Counted from the first letter of the stretch, positions 1-6,817 are shown. The stretch is 64,000 bases of DNA from Hyphomonas pacifica (GCF_000682675.1 NZ_AWFA01000006.1:25778-89777), one strand, 5' to 3'. Translations and numbers: made by a program. The notes: generated by a model from the letters alone, not told the origin.

Positions 1-213
1 GCCGTGTGAGGAAGTCCATCTCGCGGCCTCCGATTTGGCAGAGACGACAGCCCACCCGTTCAGGGTGAGCGGGCCGTCGCTCCGCCAGTAGAGGCCGATG
101 GGCGCGCTTTGCGTCCTGTTCCAAATCAGCCGTTTCTGATCGGCGATCACGCTCGCTGAGCCGATCAGACCTATGGCAATACCTAACAGAATGAGGGCGG
201 TTCTGCGCTTCAC
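1..213 (-). CDS. traF: TraF-like S26 signal peptidase, N-terminal part (runs off window)
   Basis: The first 71 codons of a leftward gene are visible, cut by the window edge. Translation from a GTG at 213-211 gives a basic start, a hydrophobic segment (about residues 5-24) and then S-A-P-I-G-L-Y-W-R. The Ser at about residue 36 in S-x-P-x-G-x-Y is the nucleophile signature of the TraF branch of S26 signal peptidases. These proteins sit in the inner membrane and mature or cyclise the conjugative pilin in IncP-like and ICE transfer systems. The GTG overlaps the stop of the RdfS-like gene (GTGA), so the two are translationally coupled. The Lys of the catalytic dyad lies beyond the window. Family is confident from the motif; the element-specific role is inferred from context. 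Confidence 0.8.
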   Translation of the reverse strand, partial: MKRRTALILLGIAIGLIGSASVIADQKRLIWNRTQSAPIGLYWRSDGPLTLNGWAVVSAKSEAARWTSSHG

Positions 214-437
214 GGACGCACCCGTGTCGCGCTGTCCTTGAACTTTCTGCGCTCGGACCATTCGATGAGATCATCGATGTGATAGAAGACGAGTCCGCCA
301 TGTTTGCGGTAGCTCGGCCCGCCACCGATCCAGCGATAATGCTCGAGGGTTGAACGGGTCAACCCGAGATAGTCGGCAGCTTCCTGCGCTCTTAGAAACG
401 GGCTCTTGCGCCCGCCATTTTCATGGGTGTTGGTCAT
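210..437 (-). CDS. rdfS: AlpA/RdfS-like excisionase (recombination directionality factor)
   Basis: A 75-residue protein with a MerR-like winged helix-turn-helix of the AlpA/HTH_17 family: residues 16-60 contain A-x-Y-L-G-L-T-R-S-T-L, a G-G-G-P turn and H-I-D-D-L-I-E-W. Such proteins bind att-site DNA and bias a tyrosine integrase toward excision. It lies between a DUF6499/DUF2285 activator and traF. That arrangement matches the excision module of ICEMlSym-type alphaproteobacterial ICEs, where the FseA activator switches on rdfS. The family assignment is secure. The function in excision is inferred from the neighbours, since no integrase is inside the window. Confidence 0.8.
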   Translation of the reverse strand: MTNTHENGGRKSPFLRAQEAADYLGLTRSTLEHYRWIGGGPSYRKHGGLVFYHIDDLIEWSERRKFKDSATRVRP

Positions 438-511
438 TGTAATCTGTCCTTTCCGGTCGCTTCAGGACCAGGGAAAGGTCAGCACAAATCGCAAGAATTC
501 AGGGGGATCGT

Positions 512-1441
512 TTAGCCCGCAGGGACGAACGATCCCCCTGCAGACCGGGCCGGATTCATCAGATCAAGATAACCGCCCTGCATTAGTGAGAGCCCTTTCT
601 TGCGGAGTCTGCGCATACGGTTTCGTACGCTCTCGTCGGGTGATTTGTAGCGCTCGATGCCATCCTCTCTGCCGTAAATGACCATCGCCGCGTCACGATG
701 GGAGCCGCCTTCGAGGTGAACATCCAGGGCGATCAAGGCGTCACGCAGACCGAGCGCGGTGCTGGTCCATTGCGGGCCTGCAGGCTGCTCGGGAAGGAAG
801 CCGTCATAGACCATTTTCAGTCTGCGTAGTGTCTCGATCTTTGCATCAACCGGCCCGAAAAACCGCAGCATGAAGCGTAAATCAACTTCGCCCAGAAGCA
901 GGCTGTCGCCCTCGCAGCGCAGTTGGATCGAACGTTTGCAATAGACGATCCGAAGGTGCTGCGCGCCATCATGATCGATGAACAGGGACCTGCGACAGGT
1001 CAGCCGGGAGAGATTGAACAGGCCTTCGAGACATCGGTCCGTAAGGCTTCGCTCAACCGCACGAACATCCACCGTGGTGACGCGGTGATTGGCCTCTTCC
1101 GTCCAGAAAATCGGCGCATCAAGACAGGTGCGACGCGGGCTGACGAAGAAGGAGAGACCGAACCGCGCCGCATCAGGCTCCGGCCTGGACAGTTTCAGGA
1201 TTTCCATGCCGCAGGACTGTTTGGTCCGCGTCAGGGCACCATCTCGATGCTCGGCATGCGCGTTTGCATAGTCTGGCCAGCGGCGGGCGAATTCCCAGGC
1301 CCAGCTGCCCAGCGTTACGTTCTTGAGATAGGCGTAGTCGTCTGCATTCAAACGCTGAAAATCCCCAACCTTTTCAATCCACAAGAGCAAAATGCGTGCC
1401 AACACGCGTCGCGCGAGCGACGCGAATGGCACGAAAGCCAA
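512..1441 (-). CDS. DUF6499-DUF2285 protein, FseA-like activator of ICE excision
   Basis: The reading frame codes up to 309 residues. Around residues 33-62 it has the DUF6499 pattern (D-Y-A-Y-L, then G-S-W-A-W-E-F-A-R-R-W-P-D-Y). The last 80 residues match DUF2285, a helix-turn-helix variant (L-R-D-A-L-I-A-L-D ... V-R-N-R-M-R-R-L-R-K-K-G ... L-M-Q-G-G-Y). In ICEMlSym the equivalent activator FseA is made by a programmed +1 frameshift joining two ORFs; here both domains sit in one uninterrupted frame. The upstream ATG at 1441 lies beside the terminator of the DUF736 gene and the first ~28 residues look atypical. A later TTG just before the DUF6499 domain (about 1360) may be the true start. It precedes the rdfS-like gene by 74 bases. 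Confidence 0.75.
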   Translation of the reverse strand: MAFVPFASLARRVLARILLLWIEKVGDFQRLNADDYAYLKNVTLGSWAWEFARRWPDYANAHAEHRDGALTRTKQSCGMEILKLSRPEPDAARFGLSFFVSPRRTCLDAPIFWTEEANHRVTTVDVRAVERSLTDRCLEGLFNLSRLTCRRSLFIDHDGAQHLRIVYCKRSIQLRCEGDSLLLGEVDLRFMLRFFGPVDAKIETLRRLKMVYDGFLPEQPAGPQWTSTALGLRDALIALDVHLEGGSHRDAAMVIYGREDGIERYKSPDESVRNRMRRLRKKGLSLMQGGYLDLMNPARSAGGSFVPAG

Positions 1442-1442
1442 C

Positions 1443-1476
1443 GCAAAAACCGCCCCGGAGATGATCTCCGGAGCGG
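1443..1476 (-). terminator. Rho-independent terminator of the DUF736 gene
   Basis: On the minus strand a 12-pair GC-rich stem (1465-1476 with 1450-1461, three-base loop) is followed by TTTTTG. It lies 24 bases past the DUF736 stop codon. Confidence 0.8.
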
Positions 1477-1499
1477 CTCATTGGCGATGGATATGATCC

Positions 1500-1823
1500 C
1501 TAATCCCGCGGGTTCCAGAGGATCACGTGGCGGCCCTTCTTGCCTTTCACGGGGGCGAGGTTCGCGTAGATCTTGCGCGGGCCGATCTGCGGGTCTGCGA
1601 GGGTGATCGAGACATATTCGCGACCTGAAGCTTTGGCTTTTCTGAGCCATCCGCCGCCGATCTCGGTCGAGGTTTCACCGGCGAAGATGCGGTAGTCGGG
1701 CTGTCCTTCGGCGGCTTTCTCCGCGTTCTTCTCGATGCGGATGGCGGCGGTGAGGTTCATCATTGCAAGAGCGCCTTCGAAGCCGGTCTTGGTTTCGCTG
1801 ACATATCCGAGTGCGTTGGCCAT
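1500..1823 (-). CDS. DUF736 family protein
   Basis: A 107-residue DUF736 protein. Typical features are a start resembling M-A-N-A-L-G-Y-V-S-E-T-K-T-G-F-E-G, then P-D-Y-R-I-F-A-G, E-I-G-G-G-W, Y-V-S-I-T-L-A-D-P and I-Y-A-N-L near the end. Members are almost confined to plasmids and ICEs of alphaproteobacteria. They are small single-domain proteins of unknown biochemical role, often encoded in the leading region close to ardC, ardA and parB. A ribosome-binding site (GAAAGGAAC) precedes the ATG. It is a single-gene unit: an intrinsic terminator follows it and a large inverted-repeat structure lies just upstream. Confidence 0.85.
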   Translation of the reverse strand: MANALGYVSETKTGFEGALAMMNLTAAIRIEKNAEKAAEGQPDYRIFAGETSTEIGGGWLRKAKASGREYVSITLADPQIGPRKIYANLAPVKGKKGRHVILWNPRD

Positions 1824-1859
1824 GGTGTGGTTCCTTTCGTTTCTGATCGTGTCCCGGGG

Positions 1860-2068
1860 ACCCCTTGTCCCCGTCGACGCCGGACCGCTCGGGCGGCGCT
1901 GGGCGGGCCTGAACCGCTTGCGGGCGAAACGAAGTGGAGCACCGGCCCGGCGAAGAATTTTGCTGGGCGAGGAGCCGCAAAGCGGCGGGGAAAATTCTTC
2001 GCAAGGGCTGGTTTCAAGGCCCGACAGGCGTCGTCCAGGTCACACGGCATGAGACGGGAACAAGGGGT
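1860..2068. other. Large nested inverted repeat upstream of the DUF736 gene
   Basis: This non-coding stretch between the parB terminator and the DUF736 start folds on itself. The outer arms 1860-1872 and 2056-2068 match in 12 of 13 positions. A central perfect 12-base arm pair (GCGAAGAATTTT at 1950-1961, complement at 1991-2002) encloses a small hairpin (1974-1978 with 1982-1986). Partial complementarity in between (gacgcc near 1877 with ggcgtc near 2028; gggcct near 1905 with aggccc near 2017) lets it form one long interrupted stem. Candidate roles are a single-stranded-DNA promoter, a priming site, or a protein-binding operator. Only the repeats are seen; the role is inferred. Confidence 0.55.
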
Positions 2069-2218
2069 TCGCAGCGCATCGTTGGAAACGGATGGAGCCA
2101 GTCTGGCCGACATTTCGGAAGGCCCAGCGAGACCCAAAGACGGGGCGATTTTTTTCGGCGCGGTTCAATCAATGAACCCTCTGCCTGCGCCCATGCTGCA
2201 TCAATCAGTGCGCGGAAA

Positions 2219-2245
2219 GCCGCCCGGCGACTGTCACCGGGCGGC
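2219..2245 (-). terminator. Probable intrinsic terminator after parB
   Basis: A perfect 9-pair stem, GCCGCCCGG with CCGGGCGGC around a nine-base loop, lies 33 bases past the parB stop. On the minus strand it is followed only by TTTCC, so it is a weak terminator. A shorter hairpin (GGTTCA/TGAACC, 2162-2178) lies farther downstream. Confidence 0.5.
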
Positions 2246-2277
2246 TCCGTCATCCGCCTGACAAGGAGACTGAAAGG

Positions 2278-4053
2278 TCAGGCGGCGTGTGGCTGATCGA
2301 AGGCTTGCGTCGCGGCCCCATCAATGTGTTCGCCGCGCCCTTCAAACAGTTCCGCAACCCGCGCCCAGGCATCGGCGGGCGGGGACCCTGCACACTCGAC
2401 AAGGCGGGTTGGCGGCGTCTGCATCCATGCGGGACGCCAGTCGGGATTAGGCTCGCATCCATGGCCGTTTATCCGGTTGCCGATAATCTGCTTCTGGACC
2501 TTGGCGGTGTCGCCAGCGCAGCTTTCCGCGAGCGAGGTCGATCCAATATCGGCAACCATGGCATTGATGGCCCGCTTATCGCGAAGCAGATCGAAGAAGG
2601 CTGCGTCCGGTTTCCAGTAGGCAGGCAAATCCGTCTCGCAGACATGCAGGACAGCTTCCGCAATCGGACCGCCTGCTTCGAGCGTTTGCGCCATGGTGAA
2701 GGCCAGAACCTCCATAACTTCCTCGTCCGACATGGCGAGCAAGGCGGCAAAGAGTTCGCAAAGGCGGTAGGCGTCTGTGTTGCGCCGCGCCTCTCCGCGC
2801 ACACCCAGCGCCTCGAACAGGGAAGCGACATAGGCGCGTCTTTCTTCCATCTCGGCGGCGGCTTTCGATGCTTCAAGGCTCGTCCGCGTGTCCGGTTTCT
2901 TCGTCCGGCACTCATGCGCGCGAATGTCCCACAAGGCGCTTCCAGTCATCGCATGGGCGACCATCAGGCGCAGCGCGATGGCGGGCTGCGTAGCGAGGCT
3001 CGCCTGAGCCGCGCCATGGCGGTGCAGAAGGATGTATTCCGCCAGCGGTCCGGACATTTCGGGTTTGACGGGCGCGGCGGGCGTATCTTTCTGACCAGAC
3101 TTTGCCTTCTCCTGCCGCCGCGCCTCGGCCTGTGAGATATAGCCCTCGTGGAAGGTCACGGTGCCGTCATGGCGAAGCTCGACATAGACCTTGCCGCCTT
3201 GTTTCTTCGTTCGGCTCTGGTGGTCCCAGCGATGGAAAAACGCGCCGCGCTCAAGGCAGATGACGTCTTTCCAGCCATCGGCGATATAGGCTTCGACGCG
3301 CTGGGCCACGGTGGCGGACTGCGCTTTCCAGAAGGTTTCGGGATCGGCGAACACGCCATGCTCGCCAAACAGGTCGGCGGTGATCTGACCTTCATAGTCG
3401 GCGATGTCGAACAGCGCCTTGTCGGTGGTGATGACCGTCCCGCCGGTGATCCATGCCTTGCAGTTCCGGCCACGTGGCGCGCGTTCGTCCTCGCTTTCAT
3501 AGAGGCGCAGCCATTCAGCCTGCTGGTCCTCGGTGGCGAGCGTCAGGGCGCGGATCGTCTCGCGGTCGATCTCCTCCTCGGCATAGAGTTTGCGGATCGG
3601 TTCACTGAGCGAAGCCAGCGCCAGAACGCGCCGCACCAGAAGCTCGGTGACGCCAAAGAAAGCGGCGATCTCGTCGACGCTGCGGCCTTCATCGTGCAAG
3701 CGCTTGAAGGCGGTGTACTGCTCCATTTCCGAGGCTGGCAGGCGTCCGACATTCTCGATGACGGAGGCGGCGATTGCGCTGGCCGCGTCTTCCTCGGCCA
3801 TGATCGCGCAGGGGACAAGCGGGGTTTCACCCGTCTCCTTCTCGATCTCTTTCAGGGCGAAATAGCGCCGCCGTCCGGCGACGACGCCATAATGATCGCC
3901 TTCCTTGCGCACCAAGAGCGTCTGGCGGATTCCGCTCTCGCGGATGGATGGCAGGATGTCGGACACGTCCGGCTTCTTGCGACTGTGGCGCATGTTGAGT
4001 CTGGAAATCCGAAGCTCGGACAGGGGGATGGTTTTGAGAATGGGCTGGGACAT
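2278..4053 (-). CDS. parB: ParB/RepB/Spo0J-family protein of the element (large form)
   Basis: A 591-residue protein, about twice the length of chromosomal ParB. Residues ~5-110 carry the ParB N-terminal domain: I-P-L-S-E-L-R-I-S, then G-I-R-Q-T-L-L-V-R, G-V-V-A-G-R-R-R-Y-F-A-L (the GxxRR nucleotide-binding patch) and S-A-I-A-A-S-V-I-E-N-V. A KorB-like helix-turn-helix follows at ~115-150 (S-V-D-E-I-A-A-F-F-G-V-T-E-L-L-V-R-R-V). The long C-terminal part is poorly characterised and typical of ICE and plasmid ParB-like proteins of alphaproteobacteria. No parA lies next to it, so a role as a DNA-binding regulator, or in maintaining the excised circle, is as likely as segregation. It is the last gene of the ardA-led cluster. 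Confidence 0.85.
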   Translation of the reverse strand: MSQPILKTIPLSELRISRLNMRHSRKKPDVSDILPSIRESGIRQTLLVRKEGDHYGVVAGRRRYFALKEIEKETGETPLVPCAIMAEEDAASAIAASVIENVGRLPASEMEQYTAFKRLHDEGRSVDEIAAFFGVTELLVRRVLALASLSEPIRKLYAEEEIDRETIRALTLATEDQQAEWLRLYESEDERAPRGRNCKAWITGGTVITTDKALFDIADYEGQITADLFGEHGVFADPETFWKAQSATVAQRVEAYIADGWKDVICLERGAFFHRWDHQSRTKKQGGKVYVELRHDGTVTFHEGYISQAEARRQEKAKSGQKDTPAAPVKPEMSGPLAEYILLHRHGAAQASLATQPAIALRLMVAHAMTGSALWDIRAHECRTKKPDTRTSLEASKAAAEMEERRAYVASLFEALGVRGEARRNTDAYRLCELFAALLAMSDEEVMEVLAFTMAQTLEAGGPIAEAVLHVCETDLPAYWKPDAAFFDLLRDKRAINAMVADIGSTSLAESCAGDTAKVQKQIIGNRINGHGCEPNPDWRPAWMQTPPTRLVECAGSPPADAWARVAELFEGRGEHIDGAATQAFDQPHAA

Positions 4054-4101
4054 GATCTGGCTCCTTGTTGATTGATTGGCTTTGAGATTGGGGGCGCGCC
4101 G

Positions 4102-4578
4102 TCAGGCGCGCGCCCCGCTGGTTTCCAGCGCCGCGCAAAAGCGTCGGGCGGCGGCGCGTCCTGCGTCCAGCGCCTCAGGCAGAAGCTCCTGCGCGACCTC
4201 GGTGAGGTAAGCGTTGTCGCTGTCGGGATAGTTGGCTTCGATCCCGAACAAGGCCGCTGCGTTTCGCTCAAGCGTCACGCCTTCGAGCGTCACGGACAGA
4301 ACGATCCCGCAATAGAACCATTCATCCTTGCGCCATGCCTGCATGACGGCTTCGGCCTTGGCCTGCGCCTCGGCGAAGCGTTGCCGGTGGTTCGGGCCGG
4401 GACCAATGAATCCAGGCGCGTCCTTGTAGAGCGAAGGCCAGAATCCGTCCTGGCGCTCATCCGGTGCGTCGGGGCAATCATCGCGTACGATCCGCGCGAT
4501 GACCTCGAAGCCTGCAACCTCGCAAGAGATGCTGTCGCCTTCGCAAACGAAGGGCTGGAAGCGTTCCGTGAACGTCAT
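4102..4578 (-). CDS. Conserved ICE protein of unknown function
   Basis: A 158-residue protein starting M-T-F-T-E-R-F-Q-P-F-V. This start is chosen because its ATG overlaps the stop of the preceding 70-residue gene as ATGA; a longer in-frame extension is not needed. The middle is acidic and aromatic (D-G-F-W-P-S-L, N-H-R-Q-R-F-A-E-A-Q-A-K-A) with no catalytic motif I can name. Its position inside the ardA-parB cluster suggests a role soon after transfer, but this is context only. Confidence 0.6.
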   Translation of the reverse strand: MTFTERFQPFVCEGDSISCEVAGFEVIARIVRDDCPDAPDERQDGFWPSLYKDAPGFIGPGPNHRQRFAEAQAKAEAVMQAWRKDEWFYCGIVLSVTLEGVTLERNAAALFGIEANYPDSDNAYLTEVAQELLPEALDAGRAAARRFCAALETSGARA

Positions 4579-4787
4579 TGCGCGCCCTCCTTGAAGAGTC
4601 CGGCAATGGCGATCCAGTGAGGACCATAGACAGCATGTTCGCCGCATTCATCGCAGCGATAGGCGCTGGCATCGGGTTCGCAGCATCCGCGCGGGGCGCG
4701 GCAGGCAAGGCAGAAGCCTTCCTGCCAGTCGTCGGCCTGCTCAAGTTCTTCCACGGTGAAGCGATAGCGGGTGGTTTCGGGAGTCAT
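4575..4787 (-). CDS. Small cysteine-rich protein, probable zinc ribbon
   Basis: A 70-residue protein with paired cysteines (C-L-A-C, then C-C, then C-D-E-C within residues 25-50), suggesting a small zinc ribbon. It overlaps both neighbours by the ATGA tetranucleotide (4784-4787 and 4575-4578), so the three small genes are translationally coupled. I do not recognise the family. Confidence 0.6.
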   Translation of the reverse strand: MTPETTRYRFTVEELEQADDWQEGFCLACRAPRGCCEPDASAYRCDECGEHAVYGPHWIAIAGLFKEGAQ

Positions 4788-4954
4788 GCGAAATCCTCCC
4801 CGTCTTCAATGTCCAGCGGCTGTGCCAGCGGATTGATGAAAACCTGCCAAGCGTCGGCGCAAAGGGCGGCATGCCATTTGAGCGCATCGGCGGCATTTGC
4901 CGCCAGATGGCTCTTGGCTGATCCGTCGCCATAAAGGGCGGTGACGAGAAACAT
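4784..4954 (-). CDS. Small ICE protein of unknown function (56 residues)
   Basis: A short gene starting at the ATG at 4954-4952, preceded by GGGAGGA at good spacing, and ending in the ATGA overlap with the next gene. The product begins M-F-L-V-T-A-L-Y-G-D-G and has an acidic tail (D-I-E-D-G-E-D-F-A). It follows ardA by only 14 bases. No known domain is evident; the strong ribosome-binding site and coupling are the evidence for a real gene. Confidence 0.55.
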   Translation of the reverse strand: MFLVTALYGDGSAKSHLAANAADALKWHAALCADAWQVFINPLAQPLDIEDGEDFA

Positions 4955-4968
4955 GGTTCCGTCCTCCC

Positions 4969-5532
4969 TTATCGCGACCAAAAGACATGGACTTCGTCGA
5001 AGCCCGTCTGGAACACCATGATCTCGCCATTCAGCGCCATGTCGCGGGCAAGCGCGTGCCAGTCGATGTAATAGCGAAGCGACTCCGGAATCTCGGTGCC
5101 GGTGTCCTCGTGCAGGCTCTCGGCGAAGTCTGCCGCGCTGCGATATTCGCCCGCGTATTCGTCGAAGGCGGCGCGGGCCTCGGCGAGGTCGTCGCCGAAA
5201 TGGCTCAATACCTTGCCGCCAAGCTCGCCATGTTCCTCGATGAAATCGGCCAGCTCGCAAACGGTTTCGAATGAGGCGTATTCGGACAGGTTCGCGCCCT
5301 CGAAGCCTTCGTAATCGTGGATCGCGTGCTCTTCCGAATCCGGTTCCGGCGATGCCGCCAGCATGGCGCGAACCTGTTCCCAAATCTCGTCAGGGGTGGT
5401 CGCGTCGATCCATCGCCCGTGCAGGCAGCCATTATTGTAGGCTGCAAGGCAGGCCACATAGATTCGGGGTCTCGCCGCTCGCGCGGGTGCGGGCGTTGCC
5501 GCGTGTGCGTGAATGCAAATCTGGTCAGTCAT
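4969..5532 (-). CDS. ardA: Antirestriction protein ArdA
   Basis: A 187-residue ArdA. ArdA proteins are elongated acidic dimers that mimic about 40 bp of B-form DNA and inhibit type I restriction enzymes. The N-terminal domain signature is clear (P-R-I-Y-V-A-C-L-A-A-Y-N-N-G, then G-R-W-I-D-A), followed by the central H-A-I-H-D-Y-E-G-F and a strongly acidic remainder. The last part contains the usual D-W-H-A-L-A-R-D-M motif. It is the first gene of the leftward cluster. A nested hairpin region begins 36 bases upstream of its start, suggestive of early (zygotic) expression in the recipient. Confidence 0.93.
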   Translation of the reverse strand: MTDQICIHAHAATPAPARAARPRIYVACLAAYNNGCLHGRWIDATTPDEIWEQVRAMLAASPEPDSEEHAIHDYEGFEGANLSEYASFETVCELADFIEEHGELGGKVLSHFGDDLAEARAAFDEYAGEYRSAADFAESLHEDTGTEIPESLRYYIDWHALARDMALNGEIMVFQTGFDEVHVFWSR

Positions 5533-5567
5533 GTCAGTCTCCTTCCCCGCCCGCGTTCTTTTCCCGA

Positions 5568-5729
5568 CAGTCGGGTGGGCGGCGAGGAGGTGCTCAGCCG
5601 GAGCGCATCAGGGCGCCGCGCAAGGGGAAGCTGTAGGTATGACGCCTGAAGACGATCAGAGATGACAAAGTCCCGCCCCCTTGCGCGGCGACCGCGCTCT
5701 GGCAGACGCACCGTCCGCCCACCTGACTG
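5568..5729. other. Large nested inverted repeat just upstream of ardA
   Basis: Two pairs of long arms are nested. The outer arms, 15 bases at 5568-5582 and 5715-5729, differ at one position. The inner arms, 14 bases at 5614-5627 and 5677-5690 (CGCCGCGCAAGGGG), are perfect, with a 49-base loop. Between the layers GAGCGC (near 5602) and GCGCTC (near 5695) can also pair, so one strand can fold into a ~160-nt interrupted hairpin. There is no convincing ORF. By analogy with Frpo of F and the ssi sites of ColIb, such a structure next to an antirestriction gene could be a promoter active on single-stranded transferred DNA; that is inference. Confidence 0.55.
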
Positions 5730-5860
5730 ATGGGAAAAGATATTGAGGCGGAGGGAGGCTGGGGTGGCCGGGTCTGAACACTGATCCAATCGGGCGAGTG
5801 GCCCGAAACTTGCTCGCGCTTCAGTTGAGCCGTCGAGGAGCCGGGGAAAGGAGCCAGATC

Positions 5861-6100
5861 ATGTGTTGTCCGAATGAAGTGTGTATGAGTACGCGCGTCC
5901 GAGCGCTGAGAGATGCGGAACGGTCGCGGGTGAAGCGTATGCCGGCCCACGATCCTGATGTTGAGTTTGATGCTCTGATGATCTGCGACGATTGCGGCAC
6001 CGCCTTTGTGGAGGGGCGACTCCTCGACGTGTTTCCGCTTATTGTATCGCTTGGGTCTTTGAATCCCCGCGCAAAGAGTCTTTCGCTGGTGAAATTCTGA
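5861..6100 (+). CDS. Small Cys-containing ICE protein of unknown function
   Basis: A rightward gene divergent from ardA. The ATG at 5861 is preceded by GGAAAGGAGCC, a strong ribosome-binding site, and gives 79 residues; an upstream in-frame start lacks such a site. Cysteine pairs (M-C-C-P near the start, I-C-D-D-C-G in the middle) suggest metal binding. No family recognised. It is the only rightward gene in the element segment. Confidence 0.5.
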   Translation: MCCPNEVCMSTRVRALRDAERSRVKRMPAHDPDVEFDALMICDDCGTAFVEGRLLDVFPLIVSLGSLNPRAKSLSLVKF

Positions 6101-6387
6101 GATCAAAGCTGCGACCCCTCTGGCGCCAGCCAGTGGGAAGCGCAGCGTAGGCCCCGCCGGCGAGTCCCAGCGACCTGTCTGGTAAGACTAGGGACGTCCC
6201 TGAACTGAGCCTCGCCGGGCCGGTCGGCGCAAGACGGTTCCTGCTGCTCCGGTCAGAGCGCCGGGCGCAAGGTCGGCGATCCGGCCGGACCGCCAAGATG
6301 CTCTTAGGCGGCAGACTCCGCCGGGCGAAGTGCTCCGCGCGATGAGCGCGGACGGGGCTAAAAACGATTTTGAAGAAGCGAACGAGA
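6101..6387. other. Non-coding, hairpin-rich end region of the element
   Basis: No credible ORF. The stretch is GC-rich with several stem-loops: CCGGCGAG (6157-6164) pairs with CTCGCCGG (6211-6218) around the palindrome GGGACGTCCC (6191-6200), and TCCGCGC/GCGCGGA (6334-6352) forms another hairpin. It could hold an oriT or att arm sites, but no relaxase gene or known nic sequence is visible to support either. Confidence 0.35.
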
Positions 6388-6464
6388 TGGCGGTCCCTAC
6401 AGGATTCGAACCTGTGACCTCTACCTTCGGAGGGTAGCGCTCTATCCAGCTGAGCTAAGGAACC
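6388..6464 (-). tRNA. tRNA-Arg(CCG), complete, with encoded CCA
   Basis: The minus-strand sequence folds as a complete cloverleaf. The acceptor GGTTCCT pairs with AGGGACC, the D arm is GCTC...GAGC, and the anticodon stem CTACC/GGTAG encloses loop CTCCGAA (anticodon CCG, reading CGG). The T arm is ACAGG/CCTGT with loop TTCGAAT, and CCA is encoded at 6390-6388. It lies on the element side of the split chromosomal tRNA-Arg fragment at 6644-6684 and has a different acceptor stem. It therefore looks like a cargo copy that replaces the disrupted gene. Confidence 0.92.
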
Positions 6465-6643
6465 TTTGACTCTCGTTTAAGGCCAAATCCGGTTTGCGGC
6501 CAGTTCGTAATCACACAGCTTGCGAGACCTTGCGGAAATCCGTGCTGACATGGTGCTGACTCAAAAGCGGGTCGAAAAGTGTGGCCTTAGATAACTCCTT
6601 GTAATTCTTTTATATTTTTAGCTCAAACAGATAAAGGTTGCGT

Positions 6644-6684
6644 CCTTCGGAGGGCAGCGCTCTATCCAGCTGAGCTATGGGTGC
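6644..6684 (-). pseudogene. 5' half of a disrupted tRNA-Arg(CCG); probable attachment-site junction
   Basis: The minus-strand sequence has the 5' acceptor strand GCACCCA, the D arm, the 5' anticodon stem CTGCC and loop CTCCGAA followed by GG. The tRNA then breaks off into unrelated AT-rich sequence (ACGCAACC...). The 3' half that would pair (GGCAG ... TGGGTGC) is absent nearby. The break in the anticodon stem-loop is where many tyrosine integrases cross over. The matching 3' half should lie at the far end of the element, outside this window. Confidence 0.75.
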
Positions 6685-6817
6685 TGAACCGTGTCTCGTC
6701 TTTAGGGCAAGCTGGCGGACCGTGCAACGCCAGAGTGCGGTTTGTACAGAGTGGGCGATTTGCTTGCCGGGGCAGGTAGGCTAGGTCTGTCAAAGACAAT
6801 CATTTCAGGAGCTGTTC

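Noticed and set aside
512..1441. Programmed frameshift in the DUF2285 activator
   Set aside because: Both domains are in the same uninterrupted frame, so no shift is needed here.
923..1606. Rightward frames opposite the FseA-like and DUF736 genes
   Set aside because: The opposite strand has clear DUF6499/DUF2285 and DUF736 signatures, so these frames are shadows.
3148..4071. 307-residue rightward frame opposite parB
   Set aside because: It is the antisense shadow of the ParB gene; it has no recognisable domain, and its codon pattern follows the complementary strand.
5594..6106. 170-residue leftward frame between ardA and the tRNA
   Set aside because: Composition looks random and it crosses the hairpin arms; the opposite-strand gene at 5861-6100 with a strong ribosome-binding site is preferred.
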